Source: Pseudovirgaria hyperparasitica (lineage: Eukaryota; Ascomycota; Dothideomycetes; Acrospermales; Acrospermaceae). From it: DNA of 64,000 bases. The notes beneath the pieces are model-generated. The model saw only the letters and a list, made by a program, of their open reading frames with translations, was not told the DNA's origin and did no database searches. Shown in pieces: positions 48,901-63,000 of this stretch; positions within the stretch are counted from its first letter, which is position 1, and each line of letters starts with the position of its first letter. Both the position numbers and the translations under genes were made by a program. The DNA is taken from contig NW_022985573.1 in NCBI RefSeq assembly GCF_010093815.1, forward strand, positions 120,488 to 184,487, given 5' to 3'.

Positions 48901-51127
48901 GATAGAATTCTAAATCGATGTCTAAAAAGCACTATAAAAGCGACCCTACCGCTTATTACTTATATATTCTAAGTATACGTTACGTAGGGGTACCACCCCT
49001 AGAGCTTCCGAGTCGCCTATACTATTATACTCCCGAAACTAGAAAAGAGCCCTAACTCCCTAAAGGGATAGAGACTAATCGCCCTTCTCTTCTACCTAGG
49101 TAAGATACTAGAGGCTACGGTAGTAAAGAAGATAAGTACCGCGGTATAGGAATATAATCTTCTCCCTCCGAACTAGAAGGTAAAGGTAGATAGCTCTCTA
49201 ATAATAGCTATCTAATATATTATTAAAGTCGTCTAGGCCGTATAGAAATAGGGACGGGTAGTATCGCTCCTCTCCCTCGATATGGCCGGAGCGTTTAATA
49301 AGGTAAACTATATAAGACTTATTCATAACCTCCGGATAAGACGAATACTAGAATGGATTATATACTTTATATAGTTATTCCTTATAGAAAGAATAACTTA
49401 GATATATATCCCTAGGTACTAGAGCGAATATAAAGAGACGGTATACGGCATCCCATAAGGGAGTACTATCTCTCTAATCCTATTCCTCTTCTTTACGGTA
49501 GACCTTCTTTAAGGAATAAAGTATATAGAGGTAGTCGGATACGCTAATAATATATACCTTCTAGCTATTAATAATAATACTAACTGAACGTATAGATAAC
49601 TAGAATAGAACTATAAGAGGTGCCTCTAGTAGGTAAAACGCCATAGAGTAAAGTTCGCCCCGGAGAAATACCAGCTCATGCACTTTATTAATCGTTAAGG
49701 GAAATAGGTAACTAGGGAAGGCGAATAACGCCCCCGAATCGACGTATTTAATAAACCACTAGTATAAAGTATGCGCGCGCTCGGAGTTATACTAGATAGT
49801 AAGCTTAAATGGGGACTATAAGTGGCATACGCCGTCTCTAGGGCCCTCTAGATAGAAGCCGCTATACGATGGATTATAGCCTCTAGATAGGGAACCGCCC
49901 GGGATAAGGCACGCTAGCTATATATATCTATAGTACGACCCGCCTTCACGTACGGACACGAGTACTAGTATATAGCCCTTATATAGACTAGGCGAATAAA
50001 GCTCGAATCTATATAGAACCGTATACTCCGTCTTATATTAGGCGTATATAAAGCTACTAACACGGTACTACTACAACGCGAGATAGACGTTATAAGTATA
50101 TATAACTTCTACTAGATATAGAGGGTGGTATACTTTACTAAATAATAAGTATAGGAACGCATAGGAAACGTAGAATATACTTTCGCCGCGCTATATATAT
50201 AAATTAGTATATATTACCGCGTACTCCTATATATAGGCCGGAATTAAATATGGTATAGGTGCTTAATAGAAGCCGACTCTAGCTAAGTAGTATAAGAAGT
50301 CCGAGATAACCCGGACGCTCTTCTAGACTAGTAGAGCCTTTAAGAACTCGTGAAAAACATATAGTTATAGACTTAAGATAAGTAGAAAGAGGCACTCCGT
50401 GCCTACTAGACCTTCTAGTAGAATAGGTACCTAGAGTAGATTTAAGGGCTATAGAAGGAACTGAGTAAATAGATGTATAAAGGGCTAACGAAAGTCTAAG
50501 TATCTATACTTATCTAAGCCCGAACGGGCGCTATAGGACTCCTATACTATATCTATAAGAGAGGCGTTCCCGACACCTCCCTATAGTATAAGGCGTGCGG
50601 CCGGAGAGGTATAATATACTACTATCTAGCTATATACCCTAACCTCTATATATAATAGTAATAGCTTATCCACGTTACGAAGACTTTAGATATTATATAA
50701 TAGCTTAATAAGTACCCTAAGGACGTCTCCTAATAGATACTTATATATCTACTACTCCTCTAGTACTAGTGGACCCGGAAATATATACCGGAAGAGACCC
50801 GGTATACGCTAGTAATAACCCGATATATACCGGAAGAACCCCGGGAGAACCCTAATTATTAGTTAAGGGTAGCCCTTAACTAATAACCTCCGTATCTATA
50901 CGTGCTACCTAAGGGTAAAATAACGGTAATATAGGCTATAGGCTAATAGGCGTACCCTATAGCTATATACTTAAGACGAAATAGAGGTTTAACGAGATAT
51001 AGTTATAGATATAAGGAAGTTTTTCCCTATAGGGTTTCTTCTTATATAGTGGCTTAGACTAGAGAAGGCATAGGCCTATAGAGTACTACTCTACCTAGTT
51101 ATATAATATTATTATTATTATTATTAT
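45988..51127 (+). mobile_element. LINE-A copy, full length apart from a gap
   Basis: 5' end at about 45988, palindromes at 46223-46253 and 50856-50886, ATT tail to about 51127. ORF1 zinc knuckles lie at about 47265-47380, endonuclease at about 47690-48250 (interrupted by 120 N), RT at about 48720-50330. The catalytic block near 49540 reads Gly-Tyr-Ala-Asn-Asn, both Asp codons altered. It inserted between Gypsy-1 on the left and a Gypsy-2 fragment on the right. Confidence 0.92.
47975..48094. other. Assembly gap (120 N)
   Basis: It lies in the endonuclease region of LINE-A. By comparison with 18034-18300 somewhat more than 120 bp of LINE sequence is missing. Confidence 1.
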
Positions 51128-51317
51128 AGTTAATACTAGAAGCGTAAAATATATTCCGATTATTAAAGAATTACTTTATAACTACGCCGATTCTTAGGTA
51201 TTTTAATTCTAAGAAATATATTTAGGTTAAAACTAACGCGTTAGAATTTATAATTACTAGAATTATTAGTTAACTATATAAAGATATAAAAGATAAGATA
51301 TAATAGTACCCGGTCGC
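51128..51317 (+). pseudogene. Gypsy-2 fragment (RT/RNase H junction)
   Basis: It encodes the block PILRYFNSKKYI followed by TNALEFIIT, the start of Ty3/Gypsy RNase H. The same segment lies on the minus strand at about 62290-62480. It is cut on the left by LINE-A and on the right by R1. Confidence 0.8.
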
Positions 51318-53149
51318 TGTAAGAATAGGGTTATTGGATAGTAGTATAGTTAGATAGAATAATATAGTATATTCTATCCTAGAACGAATTACTACCGAAC
51401 CCTTTTAGTAGAAATCTAAGAGTATATATATAAAGGGACGCCGATCTATCTAGTACGTGACTATTTACCGCCCTTTACGTTACCTCCTAACCCTATTAGC
51501 TAAGGTATATATAGGTTAGGTTCTATCTAAGACTAAGTTCTAATAATTATCCCTTCCCTCTAGAAAGCTACTCTTAGCGATCTAGATTATTATCTATCTC
51601 TATATCCCTATTCTAAGTCTCGTAAGACCTTAGTCGTTCTCTACGCTTCGTCTTAGATACTTACTAATATTTACTAATCTAAGATTTACATAAGCGGTTT
51701 CCTAATAAACTAGATTTTATCTATCCTAACTTCTTATATAGGTAAGATTATCTAATTAGGCCTAGCGTATTACGTAATATAATTAGATAAGCCTAGGTAC
51801 TACCTATATTAAAATCTTTTCTTAGAAATATTTCTTTCTTTAAAAAACTTCTTAACTCTTTATAGAGTTTTTTAGATTATTAGGTATATTACCTAATCCT
51901 TATAGATATAGATTTATATAGATTTACTATAATTTAGTACGATTTACGTAATTTACTAATTTTTATACCATCCTTAGCTAGTAATAGTATAATTCATAAT
52001 AATCTATATAAATTAGTAATAATTATAATATGGTTTCCCGAAATCTTAACACTCTAAAGTAATTAGTATAGAAATAGATACCTTCGAATAATCCCTATCT
52101 CGTATACGTTACCGATATATTAAAAGCTATTAATCTACCCCGACCTAGGCCGGGCTCTAATAATCTAGCTATATATTATTATAGTTATTACTTTCTATCG
52201 TATATTACTTACGGCGGTACTAAATCTATAATATATAGTACTTATATAACTAAGAAGCGTTATTACTTATAGGTAATTAAATAAGTTTAAAGAACTTTAC
52301 GTAGATTTACTTATATTAATATAGATTACTACTAGGCCTCTAGTAACCCCTACTAATAAGAAGCGTAGTACTACCAATCGTAATACCTTAGAGAAGGCTT
52401 TTTACAAGCTATATATCTAAGGTAAGGGTTACGCCTAGGAGTATAATTCTAATAAGATCCGTAAGGATTTATCGGAATCTACTATAGCTATTATTACCGC
52501 GATTACTAGGTAATATCGTTTTTCTTAAATCGTTATAGATTCTTATTAATATATATTAATCTCTATAATAGTACTAAAATCTCTACTACTTTAGACTTCT
52601 TTCTATATACCGGCGATATTAAAATTCCTAGAAAACGTTCTAGTAAAAAGGCTAAGGTTCCCTCCTCGCGCGTGCTAAAGAGCTATAAATTTAGAGAAGA
52701 TAGCTCTAATCTAGAAGTTTCTATACTAAAGGTATATAGTTCTATACCGATCGTTAAATCTTTTCACTAATTTATATAATTCTTAGCGTGCCCACACCGG
52801 TCCGTCCCTCTCCATCCCAGGTCCCACCACTCTATAGGTTTCTATAGAGAAGTTTATAGCTATAAGACACGCTATATAGAATTTATAGCGTCGGAACGAA
52901 AGGCTAGAGACTTATATTATAAAGCTCTATACTATACTAAATAAGAACTAGTAGAAGGAATTAGATATAACTATCGCGGTAATTAGTACTTCTACTTCTA
53001 CTCCGACTTAATTAGTTTAGATCTATACTAATCGGTACTAATATATTTCTTTTATCTAGTGTTTTTGGTTTTTAGTTTTAATTTTAAAGCGATCTTACTT
53101 CTTCTAGATAGATTAGTACGAATTTATATAGATCTATATAGATCTTTAT
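51318..53149 (+). mobile_element. Repeat R1, longest copy, unclassified LTR-like element
   Basis: It begins TGTAAGAATAGGG at 51318 (the same terminus as 15717 and 32492), which suits an LTR start, and sits inside a Gypsy-2 remnant. An ATG at about 52032 (MVSRNLN) opens a frame that continues, with TAG and TAA, through a Pro/Arg-rich then Tyr-rich stretch; a second protein-like frame runs about 52330-52560. I see no RT, integrase or transposase motif. At 52786-52830 a CpA-rich block stands out. It is cut at 53149 by LINE-B. Class uncertain. Confidence 0.5.
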
Positions 53150-55763
53150 AAAACTTCTTTTACATCCCTAAGAGGCCAACTTGGTCCATTCGGGGTAATA
53201 TAGCGAGATACACACCTTAATTAATAGAGTACACCGAGTATACTAACTACTACTACACGCACGTACGTATAGCGTCGAAACCAAGACGTTATTACCGTGT
53301 AAAGATATATATATACCCTCTTAAAATCCTCACGGAGACAGAGGCACGGACTATACTACTAGAACGCCGATACGCTAACCCCCTTTTATTAGTTAAGGGT
53401 AGCCCTTAACTAATAAATATGGCGGCCTTAGGCACCGATATACCCCGGTATATACTAGATATACCCCTACCGGTACGATAGAAAAGGCCATATAGCGACA
53501 TTACCAAGGGTAACTATACACCTATCTAAAACGTAGAACATACCTAAAGGCACACGCCGCTATAGATAGACGGAATAAAGGGGACCCCGAGAGGGGAAAC
53601 CCTCCTAGATTATATTAGCTACTAGGTAGCACGTATAGAGAAGGAAGCTAGAGAGGGCTAGAAGACCCTCCTATATATATTCTAGGATCTTATCCGGAAC
53701 CTAAAGGGAATTACGGAGGAGGAGAAGAAGATATAACTAGGAGGACCGAAGAATAGACTCGACCGAATAGAGGCTAGCCTACATAGAATCTAGGAGGAAC
53801 TTACTTAAGGTAAGCGCCCTAGCATATAGGTATAAATAGTAGTAATACTAGAGGCTATACTACGGGCCTCCCGGACCGGCGACGTGGCGTATAGTATACG
53901 CGTCGTAATCTAGGATAAGGACACCCTAGTATAGGTCTAGTAAGTATCCCTAAAGGACATAGTAAGTAAGATTAATAAATAAAAGGGAATATAGTTAAAC
54001 GTCGTTACTACTAAACTCACACTAGGAGGAGTAGTACTTACTATGATAACGAATATTACGTAGTAGACCATCTCGCGTAATCCGAACGCGATTAGTAGTA
54101 TCTTCCTAGGCGCCTCTATTAGGGCGGCTATATACCCGATATAGATATACTCTATACCCGTAAGCGGATAGGTTATTAGAGAAGAGGATATTACGCGGAT
54201 AGAATAGTTAAATAAGCGAAAATACCTAGGGATTAAGATCGTAAGAGCATGGTAGAAGAATATATAAGGGATTAAAACCAGATCGAAGGTACACTCTACT
54301 ATAATAGTAGAGCTTAAGGACCCCGCCCTCGCGTATTAAATTACGTAAGAGGGATTTCTAGTAGAAGGGGAGCTTCTTATAGCGGAACCATAGGATAGAG
54401 GATAGGCGATAATATAGTACTTTAACTATTAGGGATACGGGTATACGGCATAGTGGTACTCCTAAAAGACTAGGTATAGATAGTATTAATAAGAATATAG
54501 TATCTAGGAGTGCCCCTACGGGATATAAGGAGAGGGCTAGAGGAATAGGGACACGGCGAAGTACTCTAACTACGACGGTAAGTACCCGTCGTGGTCGGCT
54601 ACGTGCGCGAAACGTAAATAGGTTACCGAATATATCTACTTAATCCGGATAAAGGGAGTAAGGTAGCTATAAACGATGCGACCTACTACCGTTCCTCTCT
54701 TTACTATAATACTACTACTATAGACTACCTCCTTACGAGGAAGCGGTTAGGAATGGTAAACCATCCCGAGAAAGCTAATAATAGAACGGCCCTAAGGAAT
54801 TACTAAGGCCGCCGCCGTACGAGGATAGTCGCGTCTTAGAGAAACGAATATATAGGTCTATATATTCTCTAGCACCTAATGAGAGACCAAGATATACTCC
54901 TAATTATATAGATAAACGTATAGTATAAACGTAAGAACTAGGCGATACTCCTCGAGGAGACCGGAGCTATAATACTCGCTATATAGGAGCTATATAAATA
55001 CTACCAGACGAATAAACCAATAACACACCTAGGATATTATATAATACACCCCCTAGGACCGGAGAGGAGAGTCCTCTTCCATGTCTATAAGTCTATCCTA
55101 CTCTTATTATAGTTATATACTAAACGGGATAACCTCCGGATAATACTATACCTCTAGACGAATATCGGACCCCTCCATATATATAATATATATAATTAGA
55201 ACCGATTGCTTTAGGCGGATAATATGCTTAAGGGCACTACTAAGCTAGGATAACACATCCTCCTAGGAGACTTTAACCTCTATTATAGCTAGTAGGGTAG
55301 ACTAACCGTCACCCGCGAAGAGCTTCGAGCTAGAGAACTACGCATCTAATACTACGGCTTTCTATACCTTCTTATACTAGTAGAATAGATTACCTAGCGA
55401 AAACATAAATAAGATAAGGGCGGATCTACACTCGACCTTACCCTAGCTACTAGATACATTTATAATAGGACTTAATACTACCGCCTAAGCCTTATATAGA
55501 TAGACTCTAACTACGAATATATAGAGACCGTAATAGACGTATCTACCCCTTAAGACTAACGAGGGCGATAGCTATAGAAGGATACTAACTAGGAAAAGTA
55601 CCTAAAGGACCTAGAATTAACGATCCTAGACCCGTCTATAGTCGACGTATCTAATGGCCCGGCTATCGACCAGGCTATGAATACACTTCTATAGGTGTAC
55701 TAGGGAGTAAGAGATAAACACGTGCCGTACCGAATATATAGACCCCTAGACCCGAAAAGTATA
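53150..55763 (+). mobile_element. LINE-B copy, 5' half (split by an insertion)
   Basis: 5' end at about 53150, palindrome 53386-53416, ORF1 with degraded zinc knuckles near 54415-54530, endonuclease about 54850-55740 (Gly-Asp-Phe-Asn near 55268). It is split at 55763 by the short chimeric LINE and resumes at 57319. Confidence 0.92.
55749..55763 (+). repeat. 15-bp target-site duplication, left copy
   Basis: GACCCGAAAAGTATA, repeated at 57319-57333. The LINE-B frame continues directly after the second copy. Confidence 0.92.
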
Positions 55764-57318
55764 ATAATAATAATAATAATAATATTATATAACTAGGTAG
55801 AGTAGTACTCTATAGGCCTATGCCTCCTCTAGTCTAAGCTACTATATAAGAAGAAACCCTATAGGGAAAAACTTCCTTATATCTATAACTATATCTCGTT
55901 AAATCTCTATTTCGTCTTAAGTATATAGCTATAGGGTACGCCTATTAGTCTATAGCCTATATTACTATTATTTTACCCTTAGGTAGCACGTGTAGGTGCG
56001 GAGGTTATTAGTTAAGGGCTGCCCTTAACTAATAATCGGGGTTCTCCCGGGGTTCTTCCGGTATATGTCGGGTTGCTACCGGCGTATACCGGGTCTCTTC
56101 CGGCATATATTTCGGGGTCCACTGGTACTAGCCTCTAGTTCGGAGTTAGATAACTTCTACAGGTTCGACGTGCCCTATACCATCAGGCCCTACTCCTGTT
56201 TTCGCCTTATCTCATCCCCTCTAGGCTTATACCTCTAGCTCTACTAGGAGAGATAACCGAAGCCTCTCCTAGCTAGGTAACTACGAGGTTTACTCCTTAA
56301 ACTTATGATACTAGCGTACGTGCCTTATAGGCGACACGTTCTATCTCTTTATAAATTAACACGCGCATCCGTTCTCTCGGGCTATATAGTAGTCTCTCCG
56401 GCCAGGACGTAATCCTATCTACTTCTAGATATACTAAGGGTTAGAGCCTATTAAAGGGGTGAGGTCCTTAGAGCTAGTAGTTACTACTATATACCACACC
56501 CCGCCTTTAAGCATTACTACTTTTTAGTTTCGTGTTACCTATAAGGATCTCTCTATAATAGGCCGACTATGTCTTATAGGAGAGTATCCTCTAAATCCCT
56601 TACGTATATACGCCTAGGCGACTTAGGCATTCTCTTTCTACTAACCCGACTTATTTCTACTACTCTTAAAGGGTCTCTATAGCTGCCTTCTACCTATATC
56701 TATATACTATTATCTATATACTCTAGTATCCCACCTCCTACGGTAGACTATAATATCTCTCGTGCGCGGGAGCTACTCTATCTATTAGTAGTAAAGTAGT
56801 ATCTCGTATCGAGCGAAAGGTCTTAATAGAGTCGTACTACTAGTAGTTATACTAGGCGGCTTAATAAACGTAGTTTAACACTATAGGAGAGTTAGCTTTA
56901 ATAAGTTCTTCTAGTAGTAGTTTCTTAGTTGCCCTCGACGTGTTCCTTACGTTCCTAGAGCCGTTTAAGCCTCAAGGTATCCTATCGCGCTACTAGGACC
57001 TCCGCTTCCTCTACCTAGTTAGTAAGATAGATTTAGGCCTACTTTCGATATAGTAGTAGCGCGTTAGATGGTTTTCTTATCTCTTTATCCTCGTGAACTT
57101 CTCTTAACGCGTTAATTAGGGATAGGATAGAAGTATATACTTCCCTAGCTAGGTTATATTAGCGTGGTTTAGTAAGGTAGACGCTCCGCGAAAACTCTTT
57201 AACCATCTATCTAGCGACGACTAGGTCGCCATTAACGCCGCTCCGAATCTCTTACTACCTCTATAGAGGCATTGCCTAGCTACGACGACGTGGACGCGGT
57301 TCGTAAGGCTTCGTAGCC
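55764..57318 (-). mobile_element. Short chimeric LINE: captured segment plus LINE-A 3' end only
   Basis: 1555 bp on the minus strand. 57318-56132 is the captured coding segment seen at 33425-34611 (both 1187 bp, same 5' end GGCTACGAAGCC). It then joins at CTAGTAC to the last ~370 bp of LINE-A, with palindrome 56005-56035 and a trinucleotide tail. The RT is absent. Target duplications on both sides show that it moved as a unit, presumably with LINE machinery supplied in trans. It may be an internal-deletion derivative of the longer form. Confidence 0.88.
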
Positions 57319-60023
57319 GACCCGAAAAGTATACCTTAAGTGCGAGAGTATAGGTAAGAAGTCCGGAGATTATACACACGCGTATACTATAACCGTATAC
57401 CTAAAGCGTAGGATGAATGGAGAGAGGCGAGAAGATAATAAGATAAGGTCCTCCGCAACGAGCGACGTAAATAGTAGTATATAGTTACGGATAGACATAC
57501 ACGTAATACTACTAGACTATAGTATATAGTAAAATGGGCCAAAAGTACCGCCTCCCCGATATCTATACTACTTATACCCCCCCTTATATATTAAGAAAAG
57601 ACGTACTCTACGAGCCTCGAGAAAATAGAGATCCTATAAGAGGTTATATTCCCTCTCCTAGAACCCGTAGATCTATTAGATATCGACGGCACGGAATACC
57701 TAGAAGCCGTAAGTATTCCTAGGGAAATCACGGACGATAATATACTTAGCGCTATTAAGATACTCCCGAATGATAAAGCGCCTAGACTAGACGGAATTCC
57801 GAATTAATACCTTAAGAGGACCATATAGGCGACCTTACCGATTATAGGCTATATATTCCGAGCGTACGCCCGTATAGGATACTACCTATAGAGCTTCTAA
57901 ACTATATATATAGTTATACTCCTAAAACTAGGGAAGAGCCTAAACACGCCGAAGGGATGGAGGCCGATCGCCCTCCTCCTCTACCTTAGTAAGGTACTAG
58001 AAGCTACGATTACTAAGAAGATAAGTATAGTAGTATAGGTACACGGCCTTCTCCTAGTAAACCAGAAGGCGAAGGTAGAAAGCTCCCTAATCATAGCCAT
58101 TTAACATATCCTTAAGGTTATCTAGACTATATAGAAATAAGGACGAGTCATCACGCTACTCTCCCTAGACATAGTAGGGGCGTTTAATAAGGTAAACTAT
58201 ATAAGACTTATCCATAACCTCCGGATAAGGCGAATACCTAAGTAGATTATACGATTTATATAGTCCTTCCTCGCGTAAAGGACTACTTAAATATATATCC
58301 CTAGATACCGAAGCGAATATAAGGAGACGGTATACGGTATCCCGTAAGGGAGTACTATCTCCCCGATCCTCTTTCTCTTCTTTATAGTAGACCTCCTTTA
58401 GAGAATAGAATATATAGAGATAGTCGGATACGCGGACGATATATACCTCCTCGCGGTCGATAGTAGTACTAGTAGAACATGTACACGACTCGAACGAGAC
58501 TATAAGAAATGCGTCTAGTAGGTAAAGCGCCACGGAGTAAAATTCGCACCTAAAAAATACTAGCTTATATACTTTATTAACCGCCGTAGAGGATGGGCTA
58601 CTAGGGAGGGGGTATGTCGCCCCTAAATCGACGCCTTTATAGAACCACTAGCATAGAGTATACGAGCACTCGGCGTTATACTTAATAATAAGCTAAAATA
58701 GGGACCATAGGTAGCACACGCCGTCTCTAGAGCCCTCTAGGTAGAAACCGCTATACGCTAGATTACGGTATCTACGTGGGGAATAGCCTAGGATAAGGCG
58801 AGATAGCTATACGTCTCCCTAGTACGCCTAGCCTTTATATACGGACACGAGTACTAGTATACGGCCCTTATATAAGCTCGGCGGGTAAAGCTTAAGTCTA
58901 TATAAAACTATATACTCCGCCTTATCTCCGGTGTATATAAAGCTACTAATATAATGCTCCTCCGACGTGAGATAAACGTAATAAGTATATAGGACTTCTA
59001 CTAGATATAGAGACTTATATACTTTACTAAATAATAAGTATAAGAACGTAGAGGAGATAGGGTATATACCTTCGCCGTACTACGCACACGTATCTGCGCG
59101 CATTACTAGGCCCTCTCTACTATAGAATAAACTCGAGTATAATATAAATGCTATATAGAGGCGGACTCGAGCTAGACTATATAGGAGGTTTAAAATAACC
59201 CGGATGCTATCCTAAGCTAATAGAGCCCTAAGGAGCTTAGCCGCGTTATACGGTTATAGATCTAGGATAAATAGAGGGAGGTACTTAAAGCCTAGTAGGC
59301 CTCCTAATAGAATAGGTATCTAGAATAGATCCGAGGGCCTTAGAAGGAACCGAGTAAATAGATGTATAAAGGGCTAACGAAGGCCTAAGCATCTATACTC
59401 CTCTAAGCCCGAATAGGCGCTATAGGTCTCCTATATTATCTCTACTAGAGAGGCGTCCTAGATATATCTCCCTAGTGCGAGGACTACGGCCGGAGAGGTA
59501 TAATACGCCACTACCTCGCGACGTACTCTAGCCTCTATACCCTAAGATAAGCCCTCGTCCGTATAACGAGGACCTCCGATATCACGTAATAGCTTAATAA
59601 GTACTCTAAGGACGTCGCCCGATGGATGCTTATACACCTTCCTCTCCCCTAGTTCTAGTAGACCCGCGTATATATACTAGAAGAAGCCTAATATATGCTA
59701 GAAGAACCCCGGTATACGTCGGAAGAACCCTAGGAGAACCGCGATTATTAGTTAAGGGTAGCCCTTAACTAATAATCTCCGTACCTATATGTGCTACCTA
59801 AGGGTAAACCATTATAATATAGGCTATAGGCCTATAGGTAGCCCCTAGGGCTATATATATATAAAGAACGAGAGGATAGATAGAGCGTAGTTATGGATAT
59901 AAGGGAGTTTTTCCTATTTATAGGTTTCTTCTTATATAGTAGCTTAGACTAGAGAAGGCATGCGCCTATAGAGTGGTACTCTACCTAGTTTACTAATATT
60001 ATTATTATTATTATTATTATTAT
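57319..60023 (+). mobile_element. LINE-B copy, 3' half (RT to tail)
   Basis: It resumes the LINE-B endonuclease/RT frame. RT lies at about 57600-58970; its catalytic block at about 58424-58444 still reads Val-Gly-Tyr-Ala-Asp-Asp. The start of the RT (57700-57800) shows the DDNILSAIKILPNDKAPRLD-type block with RIP changes. 3' palindrome 59745-59775 and tail (ATT)n to 60023. The minus frame 58165-58533 is antisense to the RT. Confidence 0.92.
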
Positions 60024-63000
60024 AGATCTTTATGTTTTCTTTTAGCTTTCTTAATTTTATCTTTCTTTAATAATAACTTCTTTAATCTCTTTAGTAATCT
60101 ATACCGATCTATACCGATTAGCACCGATTTTCGATGTCCATTTCTCTTAGTGAATCATTTTTCTAAGTCTCTTTTTTAGTTAAAAATTTTTAAAATTCTA
60201 AGTTTGAACTTTCTAAGGGAGTTCTAAGTTCGAACTTTCTAAGGAAGTTCCTTAATTCCTTAGAGTGTTTTTAAAGATCTATGTCTCTTTAACCTTCTTC
60301 CTTTTAGGCGGCCGTCCTTAGCGCCGAACTATACTAAAAAACGTTAAATTACCGTACTTTAGTATAATTCTCTACGATTCCGCGGCTTTCTTTACTAATT
60401 ACTACTTATATACTAATATCGCTACTTTACTAATGTTTATTATAGGTTTCTAAGTATCTTTATTAGAATTATATCCTTTCTAATAAATTTTATATAGCCA
60501 CGTACTATCTTCGGCGCGTTACTAGCTAAGTATCTACTTAACTTCGTAGATATCTATACCTTCTTATATAACTACTTTATATAGTATCTATTCGGAATGA
60601 TCTGGTAATAATAAGGTATAAAATAGCTCGAGAAGCGTAATATAGAATATATTATATATCTTTAATATAGGAGGGAGTTATAACTCATACGCCTAGTTAT
60701 TAATTACACGAGTAATCTTATATAGATCTATTATTATATAGTTAAGCTTCTTCTTTAGTCTAATACTACGAATATTCTTACTATTTAGTAATACTTTATC
60801 CCTAATATTAAAGATCATAGGTTTTCTACCCTTATTATAGTGCGATTTACTATAATCCGTAGTATCTTATAGTAACTTTATAACGCTTCTTTACGTTTAG
60901 AATGGTTCTATAGTAATTTCTATTACTTTAACGTTAGATTATTCTACTTTAAACTAAGTCCCTAAGAACTATATATTATAGTTCTAACCGAAGTTTACTT
61001 CGAACGGACTTATGTAGGTTAATATATATCGGCTATTATTATACGCGAATTCCGTAATATAGACTAACCTTATCTAGTTATTCTACTTATAGTTATAATA
61101 TACACGTAAATACGCCTCGACTATCTAATTCTACCGCTCTATCTATCTATCTATTTATAGATAGAATATAGTACTAAGTTTCCGCTTAATTCCTAGCGTA
61201 TAGTAGAAATCCTTCTAAAATTTAGATATTATCTATAGACCTCTATCCGAAACTATACCGTTTAGTATACTATAGAGCCGAACTATATCACGGAGTAGTA
61301 TATCTATAAGATCCGGTACTTAGATTATCTTCCTTATAGGGATATAGTATAATATCTTTATAAATCTATCTAGAACTACGAGTAAACTATTATAAATATA
61401 CCTAGAATACTTACTTAGAGGTAGATCTATAATAAAATCCATCGATAATTCCTTCTATACCTTCTTTAGTATAGGTAATAACCTTAATTTACTATATAGT
61501 AAATATCTATATACTTTCGTATACTAGTAAACGTTATACGTTTTTACGTAGTCCTTTATATATTTATAAAGACCCGGCTAGTCGTACGTTCTTCGGATTA
61601 AATCGACCGTCCTTATAATACTAAAGTATTCTACTAACGCGTAATCGTACTATTCCCTTAAAATATTAATTTATAAGCCGCCTTCCGGCACGTAGAGTCG
61701 GCCTTAGAAGTAGATCGCGTCTAATCGTTATTTCTACCTTAATAACCACGGCGGATCTATAGCGCTTCCTTTTATACTTATAACTTTCTTTACTAATATA
61801 TTAGAATTCTAGATAGATTTAATTAAGTCTTTAAGGGTTTTCTTATTTCCTTAGACGTTTATTTAGATTACTTAATACCCGCTCTAATTCCCGCGGAGAA
61901 TCGCCGAAAGTGTTCTAGCTTCTAGTATTCTATTAGATAACTAGTCTTATAGTATCTAAAGTATAGTATAGTCTAAATTATACCGACTATCTACGTTATT
62001 CTATAACGATTTCTTATAATCTTTACGCTGCGATAGAGGATTAGCTTTATTCTCTCTTCTAGCTTTATATAAGATTTTAAAGTTAAATATTAATATCTAC
62101 TTAGCCTAACGTACTTATTAGCGATTAAGGACCTTAGTTAATATAAAATAATATAGATTTATATAATCTAATAATAATTCGATCTAATATACGGAGCCTT
62201 CTAAATAATATTACTATTACTTAAAACTCTCAACGATTATAAGTAGTTCCTAGTTATATATATTATAACGCGTCTCTATATCCGCTATTTTATAGAAAAA
62301 GAAGGCGACCGGGTGCTATTGTACCTTGTCCTTCGTATCTTTATACGGTTAACTAATAATTCTAGTAATTACGAATTCTAACGCGTTAGTTTCGACCCGA
62401 ATATACTTCTTAGGATTAAAATACCTAAGAATCGGCATAGTTATAAAGTAATTCTTTAATAATCGGAATGTATCTCGCGCTTCCGGCGTTAACTATATCT
62501 CGACTAACTTAGCTTTACGCTATACTCGCCTACCTATAGGGATTTTACTACCATTCTCTATAAGTTTATTAAGCGGCGCCGTAATTTATAAGAAGCCTAT
62601 AATAAATTTATAATAATAGTTGACGAAACCTATAAACGTTCTAATTTAACGTATAGTAGTAGGTTCTAGCTATTCTATAATGGTCTTTACACGCTCTAGC
62701 TCCATTTTTAGGCCGCTATATATTATAATAAAGCCGAGAAACCTAACTTCTTATTAGTAAAACTCGTATTTAGATAATTTTACGTAGAGTTTATACTATC
62801 TTAGATGATTTAGTACCGATTTCACGTGTTCTTTATAATTCTATATACTATCGGAGTAAATTAGTATATTATCGAGATAAACTATGTAAATCACGTTAAG
62901 TAATCCTATGAGTATAGTATTAATATATCCTTAAAACGCTTCTAGCGTATTTATTAGCCCGAATGGCATAATAGTATACTTAAAATAACTATATCTAGTC

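Noticed and set aside
51321-51656. Protein-like plus frame in R1 (YLVRDYLPPFTLPP)
   Set aside because: It lies where an LTR is expected and RIP-type sequence gives many fortuitous frames; not enough to call a gene.
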